From assembly GCF_029633825.1 (NCBI RefSeq), contig NZ_CP090642.1:1116001-1180000 (forward strand): a stretch of DNA of 64,000 nt, read 5' to 3'. The stretch is from Burkholderia contaminans. GTDB lineage: Bacteria > Pseudomonadota > Gammaproteobacteria > Burkholderiales > Burkholderiaceae. Shown piece by piece: positions 7,941-16,802 of the stretch. How positions within the stretch are numbered: position 1 is the first letter of the stretch; each line of letters starts with the position of its first letter. A program made the position numbers and the translations under genes. The notes beneath the pieces were generated by a model, which was not told where the DNA came from, ran no database searches, and saw only the letters and a program-made list of their open reading frames with translations.

Positions 7941-9089
7941 TCAGGCGACAGCGGCTTCGGCATGTTTTGCCTTGAACTGCCGGATCGCCACGCTGGTCAG
8001 GAAGATCGGCACCACCAGCAACCCGACGGAGAGCCAGCCAACCGCACGCAAACCAGCCACGCTGAACACCGTGCCGGCAATCGCGGGGCCCACCGTCAGG
8101 CCAAGATTGATTGCCGACGCACAGGTCGCGGTGCTTCTTCCGCTGGCATCCATTTGCGAAAGTGCCGCCACCATATAAGGAGCCACCAGCGTGGCGCCGG
8201 CACTGACGAGCGCCGTCGACACGAGAAACGCCCACTTGCCGCCCACGCAATACATGCCCAGGCTGCATGCGATCAACAGCGCGAGTCCAAGGGCGATCGG
8301 CTTGAACAGCCCAAAACGATCGCCCAGCCAGTTGACCGCCACCCCCACCGGCAACTGGAGGGCCGCATTGAGCATGAACAGCATGCCGAGTTGCTCCGCT
8401 TCGACGCCCCGGGTTGCAGCGACCTCAGCGGCAAATCCCATCAGGGCCGTCTGCGAGACGTAGATGAAGAATGCGCTGATCAGAATCCCTCGGACGTCAC
8501 TGGATTTGATGGCGTCCTTCGCGACCGCTTCCTCGCTTGTGTTGACGGCAGGATGCATGAACGCGCCGAAAAACAGCGCCGCCACGACCACGGCAAGCTG
8601 GACGGCATCCACCCCGATATGCCCCATCTTCACATTCACGATCGGTACGACGTACATCGCACAGGAAAATATGATGGCCATCGCAACGGCTACTTGCGCC
8701 GCGACCTTCTCCGGGTGCTTGACGTGTGCAATCACCCCATACGCGCACACGCAACTGACGCCCAACGCGGCGCCGAGAATCAGCTTCGCGGCGACGAATA
8801 CATGGAAATTATGTGAAAACATCGCACACGTCGACAGAACGGCGAACGCTGCCGCAGCGAGCGCGCCCGTTCTCTTGTTCAACGTCGCCGTGTGACGACC
8901 GAAAACGATGATGGAAAGCGAAAGACAGAGCAGCACCGCGGATGCGAGCCAGCCAGCGGTGCTTTCGGACAGCCCGAACCGGGCCATCGATTCCTCGATG
9001 CTGAATGGGAGCAGGTAGGTTGGCGTCCAGACCACGGCCCCGGTATAAAGCAGCGCGATTTTTCGGATTCCCTTGATTTCGACACTCAC
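7941..9089 (-). CDS. MFS transporter
   Basis: A 382-residue major facilitator with about twelve hydrophobic segments. FGRHTATLNKRTGA near residue 63 corresponds to the loop 2-3 motif, and NWLGDRFGLFKP is the matching loop in the second half (the GDRFG type). The substrate is unknown; in this context it is probably the island substrate, an intermediate or an exported product. The GTG start (VSVEIKGIRK) has AAGGAG eight bases upstream and is better than the longer frame. It is part of the minus-strand unit starting at 11091, with 244 bp to the dioxygenase upstream and 191 bp to the membrane protein downstream. Confidence 0.8.
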   Translation of the reverse strand: MSVEIKGIRKIALLYTGAVVWTPTYLLPFSIEESMARFGLSESTAGWLASAVLLCLSLSIIVFGRHTATLNKRTGALAAAAFAVLSTCAMFSHNFHVFVAAKLILGAALGVSCVCAYGVIAHVKHPEKVAAQVAVAMAIIFSCAMYVVPIVNVKMGHIGVDAVQLAVVVAALFFGAFMHPAVNTSEEAVAKDAIKSSDVRGILISAFFIYVSQTALMGFAAEVAATRGVEAEQLGMLFMLNAALQLPVGVAVNWLGDRFGLFKPIALGLALLIACSLGMYCVGGKWAFLVSTALVSAGATLVAPYMVAALSQMDASGRSTATCASAINLGLTVGPAIAGTVFSVAGLRAVGWLSVGLLVVPIFLTSVAIRQFKAKHAEAAVA

Positions 9090-9333
9090 GATCGACTCCT
9101 TGTCGTTTGCACGAATACGAGATCGCGACGAGGCATCGAATCGCCCTCTTGCTCGCATTCATACCGGCACTGTTTCGAAGACTGCTTCATCCAACCGAAA
9201 AATCGCAATTTCAGAATGGCTCGCGCTGCAGCGACCCAAGCATCCCGTCGACCGACCACGATGCCTTCAGGTGATGGAATCGCCCGATCTCCGCGTGAAA
9301 ACCGGGCCGGGATTCCACCACCCATCCCGTCCG

Positions 9334-10212
9334 TTAATCGAAATGCCCGACCTCGAGGAAATCCTTCATTTTCAGCAGGTCATTCGGGTCCGACATTTGA
9401 CCGTTACGCTCGACGAACCCGGCGAAAGTCGTGCCGTACGTCCAGCCGAGCAGGCGCTGCAGTTCCTCCGGATAGCGCTTCACGCGCTCGATGGGCAGCG
9501 TCAGGTACTGGTTTTCTTCCTGCCGGAGGATCGCCAGGTCATATGACATGGTCAGGCCCGTGCGCGGTGCATCGCTGGTGTTCTTCCCGCCCCCGTGATA
9601 GGTGGAGCCGATGAAGAACAGCGCATCGCCGGCCGACATGGTCGCGGGAATGGCTTCCTCCTGCTTGGGCATGCGCTCGTCATCCCACTTGTGGCTGCCC
9701 GGGATGACGAGCGTGGCGCCGTTTTCCGCCGTAAAGTCCGATACGGCCACCATCACCTGGAACCGGGCCTCGCGCCCGTAGTTCGGGTGCCGCCAGAGCC
9801 ATACGGAATCGTCACGATGCAACGGCTGAAGGCCCTGCCCCGGCAGAATCTGGATGGCTTGCGTCACCCCCACCTGAATATCGGGAGCGACATCGACCTG
9901 GTTTTCGCCGCTCCAGATCTTGATCGGCGTCTGCAGGATGCTGCGCGCCGCACCCAGATAGAGCGGATGCAACGCCACCTCGGCCATCCAGTCGGTACGC
10001 GCGAAGAGGCGCGAGACGCGACGCGTCTGTGTACCGGCGAAGTAGTCGTCTACTCCGTTCGGAGCCGACTCGAGCGTGTCAAAGAGCGTGCGCTGGATTC
10101 GCGCAAGCAAATCGGCATCGAGAAAGTTCTTGACGATCGCTCCACCATCCTGCCTGACTGCATTAGCAAGATCTTCAGGAGTGCTACCACTTGAAAGGCG
10201 CTGCAACGACAT
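9334..10212 (-). CDS. Phytanoyl-CoA dioxygenase family Fe(II)/2-oxoglutarate oxygenase (second copy)
   Basis: A 292-residue member of the same family as 3186-4061 but clearly divergent. It keeps the iron triad in PLHRDDS (His132, Asp134) and STYHGGGKN (His206) and a 2-oxoglutarate-binding Arg near 217. The block FTAENGATLVIPGSHKW aligns with the first copy. It lies 21 bp downstream of the imine-reductase-like gene and is probably co-transcribed from the promoter at about 11100. Two non-identical oxygenases in one regulon suggest two successive hydroxylations or desaturations of one substrate. The substrate is unknown. Confidence 0.85.
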   Translation of the reverse strand: MSLQRLSSGSTPEDLANAVRQDGGAIVKNFLDADLLARIQRTLFDTLESAPNGVDDYFAGTQTRRVSRLFARTDWMAEVALHPLYLGAARSILQTPIKIWSGENQVDVAPDIQVGVTQAIQILPGQGLQPLHRDDSVWLWRHPNYGREARFQVMVAVSDFTAENGATLVIPGSHKWDDERMPKQEEAIPATMSAGDALFFIGSTYHGGGKNTSDAPRTGLTMSYDLAILRQEENQYLTLPIERVKRYPEELQRLLGWTYGTTFAGFVERNGQMSDPNDLLKMKDFLEVGHFD

Positions 10213-10233
10213 GATGATTCCTCCAACAAATTG

Positions 10234-11091
10234 TCAATGATTGAAGAGTGCGGCGTACCCCCGGTCTCCACTGCCTTCTGCAATGGCCGACAGGATTCGC
10301 TCGCGGAGCGCTGTCAGAATTCGCGGCGGCTGCCCGATATCTTCCTGCGCCTGTTGAAACAGTTCGGTCGCTCGTGCGTAGATGTCGAGGTCTGCTCCTC
10401 GGGGTTGATAGTCGGCAGCCGACACGGATTCGAACAGACCTTCGATGAAGTGGGTCTGACCGGCGATGTAGGTTGGGATCAGGTCGCGAATCTCGTCGAT
10501 CGAAATGCCGGAATTCACGACGAATCTGAGCCCTTCCAGGAAGGCTGCGCCGGCACCAAAAACGAAGGTGCCCGTCAACCCGGCGTCGAGCACGTTCGGC
10601 ACGTCGGGGCGCGCACTGACGTAGGTGGATTGCGGCGCAATCTTCCGAAGCAGAGGCTCCACTTCGCCCCAGATCTTCTCGTCGCCACCAAAAAGGATGA
10701 CGGCGCTCTCGCGGCCGATATCCGGCGGGAAGCACTGGATTGTTCCGCTGATGAATTTTGCGCCGGCGCCACGCACGATTTGATCCAGCTTCCGGACCTC
10801 GGACGGGCGCCCCGTTGCCAGATTGATCACCGTTTTCCCTTTCAAACGTTCGCCCAACGCCTCGAAATCTGCCGCGAGGTCAACCGGTGTGGCCGTCACG
10901 ACGACGATGACGTCCGCCTCGTCAAAGGCGGCGGTGGCACGCTCGGCAACCCGGGCTCCCAGTTCGCGCATACGCTGCGCCTTTTCCGCCTTCCTGTTCC
11001 AGACGACGACTTCCGCACCATCGTCAAGCAAGGTGGCGGCAACGGCGGACCCCATCACGCCCAGGCCCAAAACGGCAATCACATTGCTCAT
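10234..11091 (-). CDS. Imine-reductase-like / beta-hydroxyacid dehydrogenase family NADP oxidoreductase
   Basis: A 285-residue protein with an N-terminal Rossmann domain (GLGVMG at residues 9-14, then VVVWNRK, a pattern favouring NADP) and an all-helical C-terminal half. It belongs to the beta-hydroxyacid dehydrogenase/imine reductase superfamily. The stretch ISGTIQCFPPDIG near 125-137 matches the position of the imine-reductase block that ends P..IG. The catalytic Lys of true hydroxyisobutyrate dehydrogenases (GxxGxGxxxK) is not seen; instead there is DAGLTGTFVFGAG. An imine/iminium reductase or dehydrogenase role therefore fits better and agrees with the two transaminases nearby. It is the first gene of a five-gene minus-strand unit with operators at 11172 and 11335. 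Confidence 0.75.
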   Translation of the reverse strand: MSNVIAVLGLGVMGSAVAATLLDDGAEVVVWNRKAEKAQRMRELGARVAERATAAFDEADVIVVVTATPVDLAADFEALGERLKGKTVINLATGRPSEVRKLDQIVRGAGAKFISGTIQCFPPDIGRESAVILFGGDEKIWGEVEPLLRKIAPQSTYVSARPDVPNVLDAGLTGTFVFGAGAAFLEGLRFVVNSGISIDEIRDLIPTYIAGQTHFIEGLFESVSAADYQPRGADLDIYARATELFQQAQEDIGQPPRILTALRERILSAIAEGSGDRGYAALFNH

Positions 11092-11167
11092 TCGTATTCC
11101 CTATCGTTGTCGTTGACCACACTACCGAGAAATGCCATTCGTTCAAGTCAACCACTCGAATCATCCG

Positions 11168-11183
11168 ACTTGGTCATATGACT
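11168..11183 (+). promoter_or_regulatory. Island operator, proximal site of imine-reductase operon
   Basis: GACTTGGTCATATGACT, core GGTCA-TA-TGACT at 11172-11183, 81 bp upstream of the minus-strand start at 11091. Confidence 0.65.
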
Positions 11184-11330
11184 ATCAAGCAAGCCGTATG
11201 CCAATCGGATCCGGGTGTTCGCCCTTCGTGAAGGGCGGCTGACGCGCGCGGTGGTGACGCGCATGCCCCGGCGCGGGGAATTCGCCGCACCAGATGATGC
11301 TCAGCGTCACGACAGCGGTGCATACGGTTG

Positions 11331-11346
11331 ACTTGATCAAATGACC
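11331..11346 (+). promoter_or_regulatory. Island operator, distal site of imine-reductase operon
   Basis: ACTTGATCAAATGACC, core GATCA-AA-TGACC at 11335-11346, 163 bp beyond the proximal copy. Confidence 0.6.
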
Positions 11347-11869
11347 ACGAATCTACAGGCACGAGTCTTATGCTTCGACAGAACATTGGAAATACGGAGT
11401 TTCCATTAGCCTTGTCATGAAGGCGCCGTCCGAGCCAACGCAGCGGCGCCCCTTCCAGCGCACGCATGGCTGCTTCATCGTGCGCGCACGGCGGTCGCCG
11501 TACCTGCGCATCTCCGGGATAGCCTCATCGACGCAGGGATGCATGCTCCGTTAGACAGGCGGAGCACCGCTCGATGTGCCGGGCCGATGCGCGACAGACG
11601 AGCCCGCCTCCATGTTCACGAAGCATGCCGCCGAGCGATCTCGCCGTCGCGATGTCCGTCCGGCATCGCGACGCATCGGCAACATCATCATGCCCGGCAC
11701 GTCCCTGCGAGTGGTACTTCTCACACCGCCGTGACAGCACGACATCCGTGCAGGACAATGCCTTCCGTTGCTTGCGAAATGCCGCGCATCGTCATGCTAA
11801 TATCCGAGAATTCGACTACCCTGCACGGGTAGCGCCTTTGGACGAAGACATATAACGGAGCGCTGGCCT

Positions 11870-12499
11870 ATGCAGCGAGTACGGGCTGAAGTCCGCCGCC
11901 AGGACCTCGTAGCGGCGACTGTCGCGGTGATTGCAGAGCACGGTGTGAAGGGTGCCACGACCCGCCGCATCGCCGAGGCTGCAGGATGCCCACTGGCTTC
12001 CCTGCACTACGTGTTTCACTCAAAGGACGAGCTGTTGTTCGCCGTCTACGAGTCCCTGATCGACCTGATCCGCTCGGATAGCCCCGAGCCTCCGGAGCAC
12101 GGCACGCTGTCGGACCTGGCCGAGTTCAACCTGCGCTCCGTGATGGCCTGGTTCGAAGCCAACCCGACATACGCTAAAACCCAGTCCGAGTTGTATACCT
12201 GGGCGCTCCGGCACCAGCCCGACATGGCCATTGGCGCACTTCGCATCTCCCAGGAAGGCGCCCGCGCCAACCTGACCGCCGCCGAGCCGCGTGCAGATGC
12301 CAAGGCGCTGGACGCCATCGCGCGGTTGACCATCGTCCTGATCGACGGATTGCTCTTCTCGTGGTTTGCCCAGGAAGATTCGAAACGTCTGGCTGCCGAT
12401 GTCGACCACGCCAGCAAGATGCTGGCCGCCTACGCGGCAACGCTGTCGGAAGCTCGCCCTGCCGCCAAGACCCCTCGCAAGCCGGTACGGAAGCACTGA
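11870..12499 (+). CDS. TetR/AcrR family regulator (first paralogue)
   Basis: A 209-residue TetR-type repressor. The N-terminal DNA-binding domain (about residues 8-55) contains IAEHGVKGATTRRIAEA and the recognition helix segment CPLASLHYVFHSKDEL. The C-terminal ligand domain is unlike well-known sub-families. It is paralogous to 13085-13684, with nearly the same helix-turn-helix, so both should read the same operator. The likely targets are the palindromes found throughout this island. The nearest upstream operator is more than 500 bp away, so autoregulation is less obvious than for the second copy. A GGAGCG site precedes the ATG. Confidence 0.85.
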   Translation: MQRVRAEVRRQDLVAATVAVIAEHGVKGATTRRIAEAAGCPLASLHYVFHSKDELLFAVYESLIDLIRSDSPEPPEHGTLSDLAEFNLRSVMAWFEANPTYAKTQSELYTWALRHQPDMAIGALRISQEGARANLTAAEPRADAKALDAIARLTIVLIDGLLFSWFAQEDSKRLAADVDHASKMLAAYAATLSEARPAAKTPRKPVRKH

Positions 12500-12514
12500 A
12501 CGGCTGCCACCTGC

Positions 12515-12537
12515 CCGGAGGCACTGGCCCCCTCCGG
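12515..12537 (+). terminator. Hairpin after first TetR gene
   Basis: CCGGAGG pairs with CCTCCGG across a 9-base loop, beginning 16 bp after the TetR stop codon. No T-run. Confidence 0.4.
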
Positions 12538-12863
12538 CACCCTCACAGCGGTAGCGTCGTCACTTCAGAATGACCGCACGGCGCGCGGCGCATGACGTTT
12601 GCCATTTCGCCCATGCGCCGCCCCACGCACACACGCTGCTCGAAGGTGCGCTCGGAAACCGTCATGCGCGTTCGATCGCGACACGTGCGGCGTAAAGTAA
12701 CCGACACCTCAGAGAATCCACACCCGCCGCGGCCAAGCACCCTGCTTCCATTCGCCTGAAAACCCGACGCTCCCGGCAGGCATCCCTCGGTCTTACGCTG
12801 CAGTGCTCGCGCTCACGGGTTTACCTCCATCGACAGCGCCTCTTCGTCTGCTTAACGTTGACC

Positions 12864-12880
12864 GATCAACTGATCAAGTC
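12864..12880 (-). promoter_or_regulatory. Island operator, distal site of second TetR promoter
   Basis: On the minus strand GACTTGATCAGTTGATC: core GATCA-AC-TGATC at 12864-12875 with the flanking AAGTC on the plus strand. It lies 135 bp upstream of the 12999 site. Confidence 0.6.
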
Positions 12881-12997
12881 ACACGATCATATTTTCCGGA
12901 ATCAGCTGAAACAAGCGAACTGAATATTCAGGGCACCCGCGGCCTGCCCCATTCATGGACAAACTTTCAAGAAGCCGACATAATTCACGGGCGTTAT

Positions 12998-13011
12998 GGT
13001 CACTTGACCAT
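12998..13011 (+). promoter_or_regulatory. Island operator, proximal site of second TetR promoter
   Basis: TGGTCACTTGACCA, a palindrome apart from the two central bases, 73 bp before the TetR ATG. This suggests autoregulation of the second TetR gene. Confidence 0.65.
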
Positions 13012-13084
13012 GTATCACGGATAAACACTACACCGGTGTATGACGTGAACGGAAGAGGATTTTTTCGGGTACCGGAGTTTACCA

Positions 13085-13684
13085 ATGACAAGAGTTCGCG
13101 CTGCGTTGCGGCGACAAGATTTTGTTGACGCTGCCGTTGAAGTCATCGCCGCGCACGGCGTCGCCGGAGCCACCACGCGGCGAATCGCCGAAGCCGCAAG
13201 CTGCCCTCTGGCGTCGCTGCATTATGTATTCCATACTAAGGACGATCTGTTCGACGCGGTTTACGAATCCCTGTTCGACCTGCTCGCGGCGAATGCTCTC
13301 GCTGACAGGGAATTTCATTCTTTCGGCGAACTCGCCGGATGGCAGCTGCGCAAGAATGCCGAATGGCTCGTGCAGCATCCGTCGTACGCCCGGGCACAGT
13401 CTGAACTGATCCAGTGGGCAGAGCGTCATCGCCCCGATTTCGCGTTGAAAACTTATGTCGAGACCATCGAGCGAACGATCGCTTACCTCGGCAAGTGCGC
13501 GCCACAAGTCAACCGTGACGCGATTGAATCCGTCGCCAGAATGAGCATCATCCTGATCGATGGATTGCTGAACAGTTGGCAAGGCGACACGAATATCCGC
13601 GAGCTCAGGGCGAACCTGGATAGTGCAAGTTCAGCGTTGGAGGCGTTTGCCACCTCTCTCTCGAGCTCGACGGTACAGGCTTGA
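13085..13684 (+). CDS. TetR/AcrR family regulator (second paralogue)
   Basis: A 199-residue TetR-type regulator. Its first 65 residues closely match the first paralogue (MTRVRAALRRQDFVDAAVEV, then AHGVAGATTRRIAEA and SCPLASLHYVFHTKDDL), while the ligand-binding half diverges. This suggests one operator but two different inducers. It has GGAG eight bases before the ATG and two operators directly upstream, so autoregulation is likely. It converges on the aldehyde dehydrogenase gene. Confidence 0.85.
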   Translation: MTRVRAALRRQDFVDAAVEVIAAHGVAGATTRRIAEAASCPLASLHYVFHTKDDLFDAVYESLFDLLAANALADREFHSFGELAGWQLRKNAEWLVQHPSYARAQSELIQWAERHRPDFALKTYVETIERTIAYLGKCAPQVNRDAIESVARMSIILIDGLLNSWQGDTNIRELRANLDSASSALEAFATSLSSSTVQA

Positions 13685-13831
13685 ACGTCGCCGGGGCGTG
13701 TCATTGCGCCATGACCGGTAGCCCGACCAAGCCCGTCCGCACGATGCTTCATGGCAGGCTTCGCTCCTGCCACCTTTCCGTTTCCGTAGACGGACGTCCG
13801 CGGACCGCCGGGCGCCCGTCGTCGATTCCCG

Positions 13832-15292
13832 CTAGCTGACGGCGCCCGGCACCGCGCCGAACATCGACTTCGTCTCCAGGAATTCCTCGATGCCGGCGTA
13901 GCCCCACTCTCGTCCGTTGCCGGATTGCTTGTACCCACCGAACGGCGCCGCGATGTCGACGGACGCGCCGTTCAAATGCACCATCCCGGTCCGCAACTTT
14001 CTGGCGACGCGCTCCGCCTGTTCGATCGAATCTCCATAGACGTAGCCGGACAACCCGTACGGCGAGTCGTTGGCGATGGCAACCGCGTCCGATTCATCCC
14101 GATAGGGGATGATCACTAATACGGGGCCGAAAATCTCCTCGGTTGCAATCGTCATGCGATTGTTCACGCGGCTGAAGACCGTCGGCTTGACGTAGTAACC
14201 TCGTTCAAGCCCGGCGGGATTGCCGAGCCCACCCGACAGGAGCACCGCGCCCTCGTCGATGCCCGTCTGGATCATCTCCTGCACCTTTCGATGCTGGCGC
14301 TGGTTCGCCATCGGCCCCATGGTCGTACCGGGATCGTGCGGATCGCCGACGACGACCTGCGCGCACGCCGCGACTGCAATCTGCTCCGCCTCCTCGAGCC
14401 GATGCGCCGGCACCAGCATGCGCGAGGGCGCGGTGCAGGTCTGGCCGGAGTTGGCCATCATCTGGAGCACGCCATGCGTGACACCCTGCTGAAAGTTTTC
14501 GCTGTCCAGAATGATGTTCGCCGACTTTCCGCCCAGCTCCAGCGTCACCCGCTTGATCGTGGTCGCAGCGGCCTGAGCGACCTCCACGCCGGCGCTCGTC
14601 GAACCCGTCAGCGACACCATGTCGAAGAGCGGGCTGGACGCAATGGCCCTGCCCAGGCGCTGCCCGGCGCCCTGCACGAGATTGAATACGCCGGGAGGAA
14701 CGCCGGCCTTCTCGAGGATCTCGGCGAGAACAATCGCCGAGTACGGCGCATTCTGACTGGGCTTCAACACGATCGTGCAACCCGCCACCAGCGCCGGCGC
14801 CACCTTGCACATGACCTGGTTCATCGGCCAGTTCCACGGCGTGATCAAGCCGCACACCCCCACCGGCTCCTTGACGATCCGCGACGTGCCCTGGGTGCGT
14901 TCGAACGGATACTGCTTCGCTACTTCCAGCGTCGTATGGAGGTGCCAGAGCCCCAGCGCTGCCTGAAGCGGGCGAGAGATAGCGTCCATCGGTGCGCCCA
15001 TCTCGAGTGTGATGGCGTCGGCCATGTCCTGCAACCGCTCGGTGTAGGCACCAATCACGCGCTCGAGCAGCTTGAGCCGCTCGACGAGGGGCGTGTTCGA
15101 GAATGCTGCGAAGGCGTCGCGCGCCGCCTCCGCGGCCAGGTTCACATCGGCCTCATCAGAGAACAGCAACACGCCGGAGACTTCGCCCGTCGCCGGATTG
15201 ATGATGTCGTGCTCCACGCCACCGTTCACCGGCTCCACCCAACGGCCGCCTATGAACGCCTTGCGGAGATGGTCTGCTTCGAAAATCGGCAT
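13832..15292 (-). CDS. NAD(P)-dependent aldehyde dehydrogenase (first copy)
   Basis: A 486-residue aldehyde dehydrogenase oxidising an aldehyde to the acid. Visible are GLITPWNWP in the cofactor domain, SLTGSTSAG, the general-base Glu in TLELGGKSANII and the catalytic Cys in NSGQTCTAPSRM. The C-terminal APFGGYKQSGNGREWG is typical of the family. I chose the ATG of MPIFEADHL because GGAG lies seven bases upstream; a longer frame runs into the operator at 15377-15401. It converges with the second TetR gene and is divergent from the class IV transaminase. It is probably the enzyme oxidising an aldehyde produced within this pathway. Confidence 0.88.
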   Translation of the reverse strand: MPIFEADHLRKAFIGGRWVEPVNGGVEHDIINPATGEVSGVLLFSDEADVNLAAEAARDAFAAFSNTPLVERLKLLERVIGAYTERLQDMADAITLEMGAPMDAISRPLQAALGLWHLHTTLEVAKQYPFERTQGTSRIVKEPVGVCGLITPWNWPMNQVMCKVAPALVAGCTIVLKPSQNAPYSAIVLAEILEKAGVPPGVFNLVQGAGQRLGRAIASSPLFDMVSLTGSTSAGVEVAQAAATTIKRVTLELGGKSANIILDSENFQQGVTHGVLQMMANSGQTCTAPSRMLVPAHRLEEAEQIAVAACAQVVVGDPHDPGTTMGPMANQRQHRKVQEMIQTGIDEGAVLLSGGLGNPAGLERGYYVKPTVFSRVNNRMTIATEEIFGPVLVIIPYRDESDAVAIANDSPYGLSGYVYGDSIEQAERVARKLRTGMVHLNGASVDIAAPFGGYKQSGNGREWGYAGIEEFLETKSMFGAVPGAVS

Positions 15293-15376
15293 CTGCTCGC
15301 TCCATGTCATTTGGTATCGAGGGCGAAGCGTCAGCCTTCTGGATCGCCCGGGAAGATCCATACTAACGTCTTTTTT

Positions 15377-15401
15377 GATCATTTGGCCAAGTCACATGAC
15401 T
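15377..15401. promoter_or_regulatory. Overlapping island operators before aldehyde dehydrogenase
   Basis: Two fused copies. GATCA-TT-TGGCC-AAGTC (15377-15393) is the full operator on the minus strand with one mismatch. It shares its AGTC with AGTCA-CA-TGACT (15390-15401), the variant also seen at 3081. They lie 85-109 bp upstream of the aldehyde dehydrogenase start. Confidence 0.6.
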
Positions 15402-15679
15402 CGGTAATAATCAGTATTGCCACCGGCATACCAAAGTAAGACGCTTCATGGAACGAACGGTCATGCTGCTGCAAAGGACCTGCAGCGCGTGTGACCGGAT
15501 GCGCGCAACACGCCGAAACCTCTTTGCTCAGGCGGATCGGTTTGGTCTGCCGGAATGGACGTTCGACGATCACCGGCCGGCAAGCACGAGTCTGCTCGCC
15601 GCTCGCGTATCGAGGCACGCGTCACAGAGGGTTAACCTTCATCGACAAGGAATTTTTCGAGCAATACTTTCTACTACAC

Positions 15680-15696
15680 GGTCATTTGATCAAGTC
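15680..15696 (-). promoter_or_regulatory. Island operator before class IV transaminase
   Basis: GGTCATTTGATCAAGTC, i.e. GACTTGATCAAATGACC on the minus strand, 131 bp upstream of the transaminase ATG. CATATGG immediately follows. Confidence 0.6.
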
Positions 15697-15821
15697 ATAT
15701 GGCAGACTTCACGCCGGATAGCCAGGAAGCAAGCAATCCGCAAGGAAGCGCGCCGAGACCCGGTCGCTTTTGACGTCAATATCGAACGACAAATCTCCCT
15801 CGGGAGCGAAAGGTAACTACC

Positions 15822-16802
15822 ATGGCAATCATTCAAGTCCAGCAGATCATGCACGAGAATCCGCTGCATGCTCGCGCTCCGCATGAACCCCGCTATGAAG
15901 ATGGCAGCGCGTTCTGTGACGGCAAGTACGTTCCCATCAGCGAAGCGACCGTCCCGCTCGTCGACGCAGGATTCCTGCATGCCGACGCGGCCTACGACGT
16001 CGTCACCGTCTCGCGAGGCAACTTCTTCCGGCTCGACGATCACCTTGCGCGCATGGAAGAGTCGTCGGCGAAGTTCTTCCTCGAGAATCCGTTCAATCGT
16101 GACCAGGTCCGGGAAATTCTCCACAATCTCGTGCGCAACGCCGGCCTGAAGGACGCGTACGTCTGGTGGTGCGTCACCCGCGGCCCGCTGAGCGTCGACC
16201 GCCGCGACCGCAGCGCAATGAAGAACGCGATGTTCGCGTTTGCCGTGCCGTTCTTCTTCCAGGCCGACGACGAAGTCCGCACGCGTGGCTCGAACCTCCT
16301 GATCAGCAAGCGGTACAACCGCATTTCCGCGAAGGCGGTCGATCCCACGGCCAAGAACTTCCACTGGATGGACATGAAGCTCGCGCTCTTCGAAGCCATG
16401 ACGCAGGAGAAGGACTGGGCGGTTCTCGTCGACGAACACGACAACCTCACCGAAGCAGCCGGCGCGAACGTCTTTTTCGTCAAGAACGGGGAGCTCTACA
16501 CCCCCGCCGAAGGCTGCCTGTTGGGCATCACGCGCCAGAGCGTCTTCGACATCGCTGCCGAGCTCGGCATCAAGGTGAACATCGGCAAGTACACCGCGAC
16601 GCAGCTGCGCGAGGCTGACGAAGCATTCACGTCGTCATCGGCAGGCGGGATCATGCCCGTCAGCGCGGTAGACGACCAACCGCTCGGCAACCACAACGGC
16701 CCCGGCCCGATCTCCGAGAAGATTCACAACCTCTACTGGGAAAAGCGCTGGGCAGGATGGCACGCTCAGCCGGCTGAATACTTCTCGTCGATCCCGGCAT
16801 AA
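15822..16802 (+). CDS. Class IV PLP transaminase, (R)-amine transaminase-like
   Basis: A 326-residue fold type IV aminotransferase (branched-chain/D-amino acid aminotransferase superfamily). The architecture matches (R)-selective amine transaminases such as ATA-117: FLHADAAYDVV near residues 51-61 in place of the HSDVTYTVF segment, the Schiff-base lysine in DPTAKNFHWMD (Lys178), LTEAAGANVFFVKNG, GCLLGITRQSV, and a C-terminal GPGPISEKIHNLYWE that aligns with GPVTQSIIRRYWE. The likely role is deamination of a primary amine to a ketone (or the reverse) with pyruvate or another keto acid. This is inferred. It has its own promoter with an island operator and is followed by a hairpin. Confidence 0.85.
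   Translation: MAIIQVQQIMHENPLHARAPHEPRYEDGSAFCDGKYVPISEATVPLVDAGFLHADAAYDVVTVSRGNFFRLDDHLARMEESSAKFFLENPFNRDQVREILHNLVRNAGLKDAYVWWCVTRGPLSVDRRDRSAMKNAMFAFAVPFFFQADDEVRTRGSNLLISKRYNRISAKAVDPTAKNFHWMDMKLALFEAMTQEKDWAVLVDEHDNLTEAAGANVFFVKNGELYTPAEGCLLGITRQSVFDIAAELGIKVNIGKYTATQLREADEAFTSSSAGGIMPVSAVDDQPLGNHNGPGPISEKIHNLYWEKRWAGWHAQPAEYFSSIPA

Larger units (their letters stand above)
11092..11869. other. Intergenic region with two operators and a hairpin
   Basis: About 780 bases between the divergent imine-reductase-like and TetR genes, with no gene I can support. It contains island operators at 11168-11183 and 11331-11346 and a perfect hairpin CGCCCTTC-GT-GAAGGGCG at 11220-11237 between them. 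The stretch 11350-11860 shows nothing recognisable. Confidence 0.55.
12500..13084. other. Intergenic region between the TetR paralogues
   Basis: 585 bases without a supported gene. The right part (12840-13080) is AT-richer and holds two island operators (12864 and 12999) that form the promoter region of the second TetR gene. Confidence 0.55.
15293..15821. other. Divergent promoter region with three operator-like sites
   Basis: 529 bases between divergently transcribed aldehyde dehydrogenase and class IV transaminase. They hold overlapping sites at 15377-15393 and 15390-15401 and another at 15680-15696. No coding sequence is supported; short frames here are not convincing. Confidence 0.55.
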
